A stretch of 64,000 nt of DNA, taken from the NCBI GenBank assembly GCA_035575715.1, contig DATLXN010000012.1, forward strand, positions 62,001-126,000. Direction: 5' to 3'. This document shows, in pieces, positions 50,406-57,246 of this stretch (position 1 is the stretch's first letter; each line of letters starts with the position of its first letter). This DNA comes from JACCSI01 sp035575715 (GTDB taxonomy: Bacteria; Acidobacteriota; Vicinamibacteria; Vicinamibacterales; UBA2999). The position numbers were made by a program, and so were the translations under genes. The notes under the pieces were generated by a model, which saw only the letters and a list, made by a program, of their open reading frames with translations, did not search any database and was not told the origin of the DNA.

Positions 50406-52109
50406 ATGTTATCCACCGGCACTGTTCTCGATGGGCGCTACGAAATCGTCGCGCCATTAGGTGCCGGCGGTATGGGGCAGGTGTATCGTGCGCGCCGGCT
50501 GCTGCTGGGTGACGAAGTCGCCGTCAAGGTGATGAATGCGTCATTCGAGGGTCCGTCCGATGCCAGTGCGCGATTCCTCCGCGAGAGCCGCGCCTGCGCT
50601 CAGTTGCGCCATCCGCACATCGTCTCGATCCTCGATTACAACGTCGATTCGACCGGGCAGCCGTACCTGGTGATGGAACTGTTGAGCGGCCCGAGTCTGC
50701 GTGAGGAGATTGCGCTGAACGGTGCGATGGCCGCAGCGAACACGGTTGCAGTCATGACGCCGATCGCGACGGCGCTGCAGCTCGCCCACGACTGCGGCAT
50801 CACCCATCGCGACCTGAAGCCCGCCAACATCGTCTCCCACCGCTACGAAACTGGCGAGCGCGTCTACAAGGTGATCGACTTCGGATTGGCGTCGGTGCAG
50901 GTCGCGGCCGACGAGACGCGGTTGACCGACCCGAACCTCTTTCTCGGCACGCTCGCCTACGCGGCCCCAGAGCAGCTCCGCGGCGAGGCGGTGGACGCGC
51001 GCACCGACATCTACGCGCTTGGCGCGCTGGTCTACGAGCTGCTCACCGGCCGGCCGCCATTCGGCTCGGAGAATCGGCTCACCGTAATCAATCAAACGCT
51101 GACGATGATGCCGGCTGCGATCGGCGGCCAGCAGTCGGGGCTGTCGGCAGAGATCGACCGGGTGGTGATGCGCGCGCTCGCCAAAGATCCCGCCGAGCGA
51201 TGGCCGACGGCCACGGCATTCGTGACAGCGCTCGCCGAGGCCGCCGGCGTGCCGGCGACGCGCGCCACCAATACGGACTCGCATGCCGCAATCCTGTCGC
51301 GCTACGACCTCGGCTCGGTGCTTGGTCGCGGACGTCTCGGCAGCCTGGTCTACCGCGGCACGCATCGCGCCCTGGGCGTGCCGGTTGCGATTCGCATTCT
51401 GCGTCGCGACGAGCTGCTCAACTGGGAAGCGGTACGTGATCGATTCCTGATCGAAGCACGAACACTGCAGGTACCACATCCCAATCTGTTGCACGTGCGC
51501 GATTACGGCGAGGACCAGCGCATCGTCTATCTGGTGACCGACTTCATCGACGGCCCGAGCCTGCGCGAGGAGCTGGCGCGCGCTGGAAAGTTCGCCTGGC
51601 CGCGCGTGGCGACCTTCCTGGCGCAAATGCTCGACGCGACTGCGACACTCAACACACGCGGCGGCTACATCGTCGGCGTCAATCCCGACATGATTCGCCT
51701 GCGCCGCGATGCCGCTGGTGACGTCATCGTGTTATCGAGTGCCGGCATCACCTCCGTGCAGGACGTCCTGGCGACGATGAGGGAGCAGGAGCTGCGCGGC
51801 AATGAGGCCAGCGAGCTGGAGTTGCCGTATGTTGCGCCGGAAGTGGTGATCGGCGGCGATCCGCAGCCCGCGTCTGACGTGTTCACCGCGGCAGTGCTCG
51901 CCTACCAGATGCTGACCGGGACCTTGCCATTCCGCGCGCCGAGTTTGCCGGAACTGATTGGGCGGATGCTACAAACGCCGCCCGCGGAACCCGGTGCACT
52001 CAATTACGAGATTCCAGCGTCGGCGTCGGCGGCCATCGCTCGTGCATTGTCGCCAAATCCCGCAGAGCGATTCACATCCGCGGACGCGTTCGCCGCGGCA
52101 CTGTTGTAG
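50406..52109 (+). CDS. Tandem Ser/Thr protein kinase: active kinase followed by a pseudokinase
   Basis: 567 residues, cytoplasmic, no transmembrane segment seen. Kinase 1 (residues 10-275) has the glycine loop LGAGGMGQVY, VAVKV (Lys41), HRDLKPAN (134-141), DFG (158-160), a GTLAYAAPE activation end and a DIYALG helix. Kinase 2 (300-565) keeps the outline LGRGRLGSLVYRG, YVAPEVVIGG and SDVFTAAVLAYQMLTGTLPF. But it has Arg in place of the VAIK Lys, no HRD (VNPDMIRL instead) and SSAG at the DFG position, so it should not transfer phosphate. The second domain may regulate the first or bind partners. It is separated from the upstream gene only by a heptamer array. Confidence 0.9.
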   Translation: MLSTGTVLDGRYEIVAPLGAGGMGQVYRARRLLLGDEVAVKVMNASFEGPSDASARFLRESRACAQLRHPHIVSILDYNVDSTGQPYLVMELLSGPSLREEIALNGAMAAANTVAVMTPIATALQLAHDCGITHRDLKPANIVSHRYETGERVYKVIDFGLASVQVAADETRLTDPNLFLGTLAYAAPEQLRGEAVDARTDIYALGALVYELLTGRPPFGSENRLTVINQTLTMMPAAIGGQQSGLSAEIDRVVMRALAKDPAERWPTATAFVTALAEAAGVPATRATNTDSHAAILSRYDLGSVLGRGRLGSLVYRGTHRALGVPVAIRILRRDELLNWEAVRDRFLIEARTLQVPHPNLLHVRDYGEDQRIVYLVTDFIDGPSLREELARAGKFAWPRVATFLAQMLDATATLNTRGGYIVGVNPDMIRLRRDAAGDVIVLSSAGITSVQDVLATMREQELRGNEASELELPYVAPEVVIGGDPQPASDVFTAAVLAYQMLTGTLPFRAPSLPELIGRMLQTPPAEPGALNYEIPASASAAIARALSPNPAERFTSADAFAAALL

Positions 52110-52336
52110 CGAGACCGCTCGAGCCCTTTAGCGCACCGCCGTCGCCGTGAGAGCCGCGTGCGGTCAGCGGCTCGTCCGCAGATCGACCCCGTGGGCGGCG
52201 CGGTCAACGGCTCATCGGCAGCAGTCACATGGTCGACGGTGCTTTGAGCGCATGGCGCCGATCACATCCCTATGTCTGTGCAATCTGTGAAATCTGTGGT
52301 TCGTCGTTCTGCGTAAGCCTGTGTGGTCATCAGGCT
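52110..52336. other. Convergent intergenic gap with small repeats
   Basis: No gene is seen in these 227 bases. GAGCCGC (52151-52157) and GCGGCTC (52167-52173) form a 7-base-pair hairpin without a U tract. GCGGTCAGCGGCTC and GCGGTCAACGGCTC are a direct repeat (about 52160 and 52200). Around 52275-52302 the motif TCTGTG recurs three times at about nine-base spacing and ends TCTGTGGTTC, like the inverted repeat at 28194-28243. Confidence 0.5.
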
Positions 52337-53311
52337 TTACCGCATCCCGTTCGCGTAAACCGCCGCGCCAAGCAGGCCCGACTGCGCGTTGAGGATGACG
52401 TGCACGGGCATCGCTTCGAGCAGCGGACGCATCGGGCCCTTGTCGACAAAGCTGTGCAGGAATCGCCCGTCCTGCAGCGCCGGAAGGATCTTGGGGGCAA
52501 TACCGCCGCCGAGGAAGATGCCACCGGTCGTCATGCCGGTCAGCGCCAGGTTGCCCGCCGACGCGCCATATGCAGAGACGAACAGGTCCAACGCCTCGGC
52601 GCAATCTGGACAGTTCCCTTCGAGTGCGGACTTCGAGACCTCGGCAGGCACGTCTGGACAGTCATCGAGATGCGCCTGCGAATCGCAAGCTCCGTCCTGA
52701 TGCGTGAAGTTGGACAGATTCAGCAGCCCAGGACCTGACAGGACGTGCTCGATCTCAGCTCGCCCGAAGCGGTCGCGCAAAAAGCGTGCGAGCTCGATCT
52801 CGCGATCGGTCCGCGGCGCAAAGTCGGTGTGGCCGCCTTCGCTCGCGACCGGCACGTAGCGTGCGTCAATGCGATGTAGCAGCGATTGGCCGAGACCGGT
52901 GCCTGCTGCCATCAGTCCGATATTGCCGTCGGGGTTGCTGCGCCCGGCCTGCAGCGTCGTCAACTCACTGGCGTCGAGGACCGGCACGCCGTAAGCCATC
53001 GCTTCGAGGTCGTTGAGCAATCGCACCTTGGGAAATGCGAACACCCGCGTCAGCTCGGCGGCATCAACGTGCCACTCGACGTTAGTCATCTCGGCATGTT
53101 GATTGATGATCGGCCCGGCGATGCCAAACACCGCCACAGTCACGGCTGGCTTTGCTCCGCGGGTTTTGCAGAACTCCTCGATGATCGCGGGGAGGCCGGG
53201 GTAGGCAGTCGTCGGATACGACTGTGTGTCAACCTGGATCGGTCGCCGATCGGCGAATTCGAACAAACCGATCAGTGTCTTGGTGCCACCGATGTCGCCT
53301 GCAAGGATCAT
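52337..53311 (-). CDS. glk: Glucokinase (Glk family)
   Basis: 324 residues, the usual length for the bacterial Glk family. The ATG at 53311 gives MILAGDIGGTKTLIGLFEF, the phosphate-1 loop; an upstream ATG at 53335 would add eight residues. Other features: VFGIAGPIINQHAEMTNVEWHV (sugar site), VRLLNDLEAMAYGV (catalytic Asp in LLNDLE), LMAAGTGLGQSL (phosphate-2), and VASEGGHTDFAP (glucose-binding EGGH). GIFLGGGIAPKIL is the adenosine site. It phosphorylates glucose at C6 with ATP. Divergent from the BRCT protein gene. Confidence 0.93.
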   Translation of the reverse strand: MILAGDIGGTKTLIGLFEFADRRPIQVDTQSYPTTAYPGLPAIIEEFCKTRGAKPAVTVAVFGIAGPIINQHAEMTNVEWHVDAAELTRVFAFPKVRLLNDLEAMAYGVPVLDASELTTLQAGRSNPDGNIGLMAAGTGLGQSLLHRIDARYVPVASEGGHTDFAPRTDREIELARFLRDRFGRAEIEHVLSGPGLLNLSNFTHQDGACDSQAHLDDCPDVPAEVSKSALEGNCPDCAEALDLFVSAYGASAGNLALTGMTTGGIFLGGGIAPKILPALQDGRFLHSFVDKGPMRPLLEAMPVHVILNAQSGLLGAAVYANGMR

Positions 53312-53320
53312 GGCTTGACG

Positions 53321-53357
53321 ATTGTAAATTGACATCGGCGCCGATCTGCTCCATCTT
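53321..53357 (+). promoter_or_regulatory. Divergent promoter region with 12-base palindrome between glk and the BRCT gene
   Basis: On +, a perfect TTGACA (53329-53334), 17 bases, then CATCTT (53352-53357), 12 bases before the ATG at 53370. On -, TACAAT (53326-53321) lies just before the glk ATG, without a clear -35. The perfect palindrome ATCGGCGCCGAT (53334-53345) sits in the spacer of both, an ideal operator position. Confidence 0.5.
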
Positions 53358-53369
53358 GAACGCGATCGG

Positions 53370-54551
53370 ATGTCCGAGCTCCCTTTCGACGTTGAAGCTG
53401 GTCCGCAGCAGACGCTGCATGGCGAGACCGTCGTCTTTACCGGAAAGTTGTGGTCGCTCGGCCGCAAAGAAGCGCGCAGCGTCGTCGAACGCCTCGGTGG
53501 CACCCCTGCGGACGATGTCACCCTGAAGACGACGTTGCTGGTCGTCGGCGGCGAAACCTATCCAGACGGCGTTCCCGACACCGCGCGCCTCGCCAACGAC
53601 ACCAGCACCCATAGTCAAAAGTTACGCCGCGCCGCCCAGGTCAACGTCGAGCAGCCGCCTCGCATCCGGATTATCAGCGAGGATGATTTTTGCCGGTCGG
53701 CCGGGCTGCCACCGGTCGCCGAGCTGCGCGAAAAGCATTACGGCCAGCGCGATATCCTGGCGATGTATCCCGCGCTGCGTGAAGACCATCTCCAGTACTT
53801 ACAGAAGTGGGGCTTCATCCGCCCTGCGTTCAAGAACAACGCGGATACGTTTTTTGGCTTCAGCGACCTGACATTGCTGCGCCAGGTCCACGCTGAAGTG
53901 CAGCAGGGCGTGTCGTTCCGCGGCGTCCTGCGCGATCTCCAGGCGACGCGGTCCGGCCAACTCGCGTTCGACTTCCGGATCGACGCACATCCGGCGCGCA
54001 TCATTACTCTCAAACCTCGCGAGGTATCCCCGCCGCGCGGCGGTGTGCTCGCGGCGCACGATCGCGCCGACTTCGATCCCACGACGTTCCCGATCACCCC
54101 GGCGGAGCAGTATTTTCTGATGGGCTCGCTGCTCGACGACGGCACGCCAGAGCGGCAGGAAGAGGCCGCGCAGGCCTATCGGCGCGCGCTCGAAGATGAT
54201 CCGGACCTGGTCGCCGCGCTGATCAACCTCGCCAACATCCGCTACGCGCGCGATGAACTAGCCGAAGCGCAGGCGCTCTACGAACGCGCCATCCTGCTCG
54301 ACGCCTCGTATTTCGAAGCGCATTTCAATCTTGGGAACATTCACCACGATCACGGCCGGTATCACGATGCCGAGGAGTGTTACGTGGAGGCGCTGCAACT
54401 CAATTCGTCGTACGCCGACGCCCATTTCTATCTCGCCGTGACGTTAGAAAAGATGGGCCGCTCGGCCGACGCACGGCAGCATTGGCGAGACTACCGCTCG
54501 CTGGCACCGGAGGGTGAGTGGGTGGAGTTGGCGCGGGAATTCTCGGACTGA
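53370..54551 (+). CDS. BRCT domain - MerR-like helix-turn-helix - TPR protein
   Basis: 393 residues. N-terminal BRCT-like domain (about 12-90): LHGETVVFTGKLWSLGRKEA and VVERLGGTPADDVTLKTTLLVVG match the DNA-ligase type BRCT. Middle region (about 118-200): REKHYGQRDILAMYPALREDHLQYLQKWG and GFSDLTLLRQVHAEVQQGVSFRGVLRDL resemble a MerR-type winged helix. C-terminal region (from about 245): at least three TPR units, for example AAQAYRRALEDDPDLVAALINLA and DAEECYVEALQLNSSYADAHF. BRCT suggests contact with phosphoproteins or DNA, MerR DNA binding, and TPR protein partners. Function unknown. Followed by a hairpin array. Confidence 0.75.
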   Translation: MSELPFDVEAGPQQTLHGETVVFTGKLWSLGRKEARSVVERLGGTPADDVTLKTTLLVVGGETYPDGVPDTARLANDTSTHSQKLRRAAQVNVEQPPRIRIISEDDFCRSAGLPPVAELREKHYGQRDILAMYPALREDHLQYLQKWGFIRPAFKNNADTFFGFSDLTLLRQVHAEVQQGVSFRGVLRDLQATRSGQLAFDFRIDAHPARIITLKPREVSPPRGGVLAAHDRADFDPTTFPITPAEQYFLMGSLLDDGTPERQEEAAQAYRRALEDDPDLVAALINLANIRYARDELAEAQALYERAILLDASYFEAHFNLGNIHHDHGRYHDAEECYVEALQLNSSYADAHFYLAVTLEKMGRSADARQHWRDYRSLAPEGEWVELAREFSD

Positions 54552-54664
54552 GGACTCGGCGCCTGCGGCGCCTCGCAGGACGCGACGGCACTTCGTGCGC
54601 GGCGCAGGACTCGCCTCGCCTCGCCTTCGGCTGGCGAGCAGGACGCGCGCCGTTCGGCGCGCGG
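54551..54664 (+). repeat. Hairpin array with CAGGA linkers upstream of the four-helix-bundle gene
   Basis: GAGGA at the stop codon (about 54550), then CAGGA at 54576, 54605 and 54639, separated by different palindromes: GGCGCCtgcGGCGCC, GGCACttcGTGC, a CTCGCC..TTCGG..GGCGAG stem, and CGCGCCGttCGGCGCG. The layout equals the left array at 40472. It lies between the BRCT gene and the four-helix-bundle gene. Confidence 0.85.
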
Positions 54665-54689
54665 AACGCGGCATCTCCGATGCATTATC

Positions 54690-54697
54690 AGGAGGTG
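54690..54697 (+). promoter_or_regulatory. Strong Shine-Dalgarno site
   Basis: AGGAGGTG lies five bases before the ATG at 54703. It is by far the best ribosome site in the window and decides the start of the four-helix-bundle gene; the frame is open 63 codons further upstream through the hairpin array. Confidence 0.85.
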
Positions 54698-54702
54698 AAA
54701 CG

Positions 54703-55083
54703 ATGTCTCTTCAATACAAGAACCTGGTGGTATGGCAGCGCGCTGACGATCTGTTCATCGACGTCCATCGTCTGACCCATCAACAGTTTCCCGCAGACGA
54801 GCGCTATGAGTTGGGACGGCAGTTGCTGCGGGCGGCGTTATCGGTCCCTTCGAACATCGTGGAAGGAAATGCGCGCTTCCATACGCGAGAAAAGCTCAAT
54901 TTCTTCAACATCGCGTCCGGCTCGTTAAGCGAAGTCACCTACGGGCTACATGCCGCGAAGCGCCTTGGTTACGTCGATGACGACACGTATCGGCGCCTTG
55001 ATGATTCAGCGAGAATGGTCGCCGCGCCGCTCAATGGCCTGATCAAAGCGATGCGCGACAAGTTGGTGACTGAGCGAAGCTGA
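54703..55083 (+). CDS. Four-helix-bundle protein (S23 / 23S rRNA intervening-sequence family, Avd-related fold)
   Basis: 126 residues. The family pattern is visible: LQYKNLVVWQRADDLFIDVHRLT at the start, FPADERYELGRQLLRAALSVPSNIVEGNAR (LxxQLxRAAxSVPxNIAEG-like), FFNIASGSLSEVTYGLHAAKRLGYV, and a last helix with LNGLIKAM. Such small proteins form pentameric bundles, occur within rRNA intervening sequences, and include the Avd accessory protein of diversity-generating retroelements. Many stand alone with unknown function. Here the gene is bracketed by opposed hairpin arrays (CAGGA before, TCCTG after) and its last 16 bases are repeated 68 bases downstream. That makes it the candidate protein partner of the repeat system. 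Confidence 0.88.
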   Translation: MSLQYKNLVVWQRADDLFIDVHRLTHQQFPADERYELGRQLLRAALSVPSNIVEGNARFHTREKLNFFNIASGSLSEVTYGLHAAKRLGYVDDDTYRRLDDSARMVAAPLNGLIKAMRDKLVTERS

Positions 55084-55289
55084 GGTCTGTTCCGAGCGCC
55101 GAACGGCGCCCGTCCTGCACGCGCGCCAAATCGACGACTGAGCGAAGCTGAGGGCCTCTTCCGGGCGCCGAACGGCGCCCGTCCTGCATCGCGCCTGCCA
55201 GGTGCCGGCGGGCCGCGATGTCCTGCACCGCGCCAGTCAGGCGCCGGCTGGCCGCGGTGTCGTGGGAGTCGCTAGTGCAGCGACTCCTG
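55068..55289. repeat. TCCTG hairpin array and 68-base tandem duplication downstream of the four-helix-bundle gene
   Basis: GACTGAGCGAAGCTGAGG occurs at 55068, covering the gene's stop, and again at 55136. Each is followed by GCGCCGAACGGCGCC and GTCCTGCA, a duplicated unit of about 53 bases with 68-base period. TCCTG linkers stand at 55113, 55182, 55221 and 55285 with variant TCGTG at 55260. Palindromes between them include GCGCCGaaCGGCGC, GGTGCCGGC.. and a perfect GGAGTCGCT/AGCGACTCC stem at 55265-55287. The last lies just after the stop of the next minus-strand gene and may serve as its terminator. Confidence 0.82.
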
Positions 55290-55294
55290 CAGAT

Positions 55295-55735
55295 TCACCA
55301 CCGCCGCCACGTCTCCGCGCCCTCTTGCGGCTCTGGCTCGCGCTTTCGGGGCGTCCGCTTCGCTTTGTAGAAGCCGCAGTCCGAACACCACGAGTCGGGC
55401 GAGAAGCCGGCGGTGCCGGCCATCGGCAGGACGTCGCGATGCGTACAGTGATCGGGCAGGGTGTTTTCCGCGCTTGGCGCTTTGCGCCACCGGCACGAGT
55501 GGAACTTACCGGTCGCCGGCGACAGGGCTGCGGCGATCGGCGACATCGCAACCGCCGCGACGGCAACGACCGCAGCCGCACCAGCCACCGCCGCGACGCC
55601 CAGGACCGTGACCGCATCGCTGCTGGCCGTCGACGGCGTCGTCTCGCCGGTCGACGGTGCGTCAGCGTTTGCCGGCGGCACCGCCACTGGCGGCGCGTCG
55701 GGGGCGCGGCCGTTACTGAAGCTGGAGTCCAACAC
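55295..55735 (-). CDS. Small Cys-rich protein with hydrophobic Ala/Val segment (hypothetical)
   Basis: 146 residues if it starts at the GTG at 55735, inside the end of rhlE in another frame (23-base overlap). There is a Pro/Thr/Ala-rich start and a hydrophobic stretch VLGVAAVAGAAAVVAVAAVA near residues 45-65 that could span a membrane. The C-terminal region has FHSC.., LPDHCTH and DSWCSDCGFYKAKRTPRKRE, which looks like a zinc ribbon. The distinct C-terminal motif and the hairpin after the stop support a real gene. The low-complexity middle is a warning. Family not recognised. Confidence 0.4.
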   Translation of the reverse strand: MLDSSFSNGRAPDAPPVAVPPANADAPSTGETTPSTASSDAVTVLGVAAVAGAAAVVAVAAVAMSPIAAALSPATGKFHSCRWRKAPSAENTLPDHCTHRDVLPMAGTAGFSPDSWCSDCGFYKAKRTPRKREPEPQEGAETWRRW

Positions 55736-57005
55736 GTTTCTCCAGCGCCTGCCAGGCGCGTTCTTCGTCCGATGAGACGAGGGTAATGGCGTGTCCTTCT
55801 GCACCGGCCCGGCCGGTGCGGCCGACGCGATGCACATACGCCTCTGGGGTATCCGGGACTTCGAAGTTCACGACATGCGCGATGCCTTCGATGTCGAGCC
55901 CGCGCGCGGCGATGTCGGTCGCGACCAGCACCGGATGCTTGCCGGCGCGGAACCCTTCGACCGCCTGCAGCCGTTCCTGCTGCGTCCGATCGGCATGCAG
56001 CGCTGCCGCGCGAATGTGCTTCGCCTGCAATTGACGCGCGACACGATCGGCGCCGATCTTGGTCCGCACAAACACCAGCACCGGACCGGTCGCGGTCTTG
56101 CGAACGAACTGGGCCAGCCAATCGAGCTTTTCGCCGCGCGGGAGCTGCTCGATCGAGTGCTTGATCGTCCGCGCCGCGCCGCGATTACCGCCGACCTGCA
56201 CGTAACTCGGCATGCGCAGCACGTCGCGCGCGAGCCGGAGAATCTCGCCCGGCATGGTTGCCGAAAAGAGCAGCGTCTGACGTTCCGGCCGCAGCGCCGA
56301 GACAATCCTCTGCACGTCGGGCCAGAAGCCCATATCCATCATCCGATCGGCTTCGTCGAGCACCAACACCTGTAAGCGCAGGAAGTCGGTCGAGCCGTGG
56401 CGCATGTGATCCATTAACCGCCCGGGCGTCGCCACGACGATGTCGGCGCCGGCCTTGAGGCCGCGTTCCTGTGGATCCATCGGCATGCCGCCGAACACCG
56501 GCACGGTCGACACCGGCGAGTGATAGGTCAATCCGACAAACGCGTCTTCGATCTGCACGACCAGCTCGCGCGTCGGCGCGAGGATCAGGGCGCGGGTGTA
56601 AGCTTCGCGCGCCGGATCGCCAAAGGGCGGTTGCTCGCTCAGGAGCGTCTGAAGAATCGGCAGCGCGAAGGCGAGCGTCTTGCCGGTGCCAGTCTCCGCA
56701 CACGCAACCACATCACCACCGTCGAGCGCGCGCGGAATCACCGCACCCTGCACCGGCCGCGTCGCCTCGAAGCCGAGGTCGCGAAGGCCCTGCATCAACT
56801 GCGGATGGAGCGTCATCGACGAGAACGGGATCGCCGCGCCTTCGGCGTCGAACGATTCCCACGGAATATCGGGAGCGACCACACTGGTCTCGACCGCAAT
56901 CGGACCGTGACCGTGACGAGAACGGCGAGAAAGTGAGGACCCTTGACGGGACCCGGACCGTCCCCTCCGCGGTGAACGTGCAGAGGTCGGAGCTGGTGAA
57001 CTCAA
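55713..57005 (-). CDS. rhlE: DEAD-box ATP-dependent RNA helicase (RhlE-like)
   Basis: 430 residues from a TTG at 57005, eight bases after the infA stop; the first about 40 residues are basic and disordered, so a later start is possible. Helicase core: TRPVQGAVIPRAL (Q-motif region), ACAETGTGKTLAF (motif I), APTRELVVQ (Ia), ATPGRLMDHM, VLDEADRMMDMGF (II), LFSATMP (III), VLVFVRTKIGADRVA (IV), VATDIAARGLDIEGI (V), and YVHRVGRTGRAG (VI). It unwinds RNA in ribosome assembly or decay. Transcription with infA fits a translation/cold-response role. Confidence 0.93.
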   Translation of the reverse strand: MSSPAPTSARSPRRGRSGSRQGSSLSRRSRHGHGPIAVETSVVAPDIPWESFDAEGAAIPFSSMTLHPQLMQGLRDLGFEATRPVQGAVIPRALDGGDVVACAETGTGKTLAFALPILQTLLSEQPPFGDPAREAYTRALILAPTRELVVQIEDAFVGLTYHSPVSTVPVFGGMPMDPQERGLKAGADIVVATPGRLMDHMRHGSTDFLRLQVLVLDEADRMMDMGFWPDVQRIVSALRPERQTLLFSATMPGEILRLARDVLRMPSYVQVGGNRGAARTIKHSIEQLPRGEKLDWLAQFVRKTATGPVLVFVRTKIGADRVARQLQAKHIRAAALHADRTQQERLQAVEGFRAGKHPVLVATDIAARGLDIEGIAHVVNFEVPDTPEAYVHRVGRTGRAGAEGHAITLVSSDEERAWQALEKRVGLQLQ

Positions 57006-57013
57006 GTCTGTGA

Positions 57014-57232
57014 TTACCTGGCGCGGAAGGTGACGATCCCGCGTTGCGGGTCGTAGGGTGAGATGCCGACGGTGACCCGGTCACCCGGCACGACCTTGAT
57101 GCGAAATCGCCGCATGCGGCCGCTTAATTGCGCTAACACTTCGTGGCCGGCGTCCACCTGCACGCGGTAGAGTCCACCGCTGTGCACGGCGACAACCGTG
57201 CCTTGCATGTCTATGAGGTCGTCCTTACTCAT
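57014..57232 (-). CDS. infA: Translation initiation factor IF-1
   Basis: 72 residues, the standard length. S1/OB fold: MSKDDLIDMQGTVVAVHSGG, LYRVQVDAGHEVLAQLSGRMRR, FRIKVVPGDRVTVGISPYD and RGIVTFRAR match IF-1 throughout. GHEVLAQLSGRMRRF replaces the usual GHxVLAHISGKMRKN, so it is somewhat divergent. It binds the 30S A-site during initiation. It lies 14 bases after the acyl-synthetase gene and eight bases before rhlE on the same strand. Confidence 0.94.
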   Translation of the reverse strand: MSKDDLIDMQGTVVAVHSGGLYRVQVDAGHEVLAQLSGRMRRFRIKVVPGDRVTVGISPYDPQRGIVTFRAR

Positions 57233-57246
57233 CGTTTAAGCAACCA

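Noticed and set aside
54514..54702. N-terminal extension of the four-helix-bundle frame
   Set aside because: It runs through the hairpin array and the end of the previous gene, while AGGAGGTG lies right before ATG 54703.
54703..55083. Diversity-generating retroelement (because of the Avd-like fold)
   Set aside because: No reverse transcriptase, template repeat or variable repeat was seen within the window; only the small bundle protein is present.
55237..56121. 294-residue minus frame overlapping the end of rhlE and the Cys-rich gene
   Set aside because: Out-of-frame shadow of the helicase core; extremely Arg-rich with no motifs.
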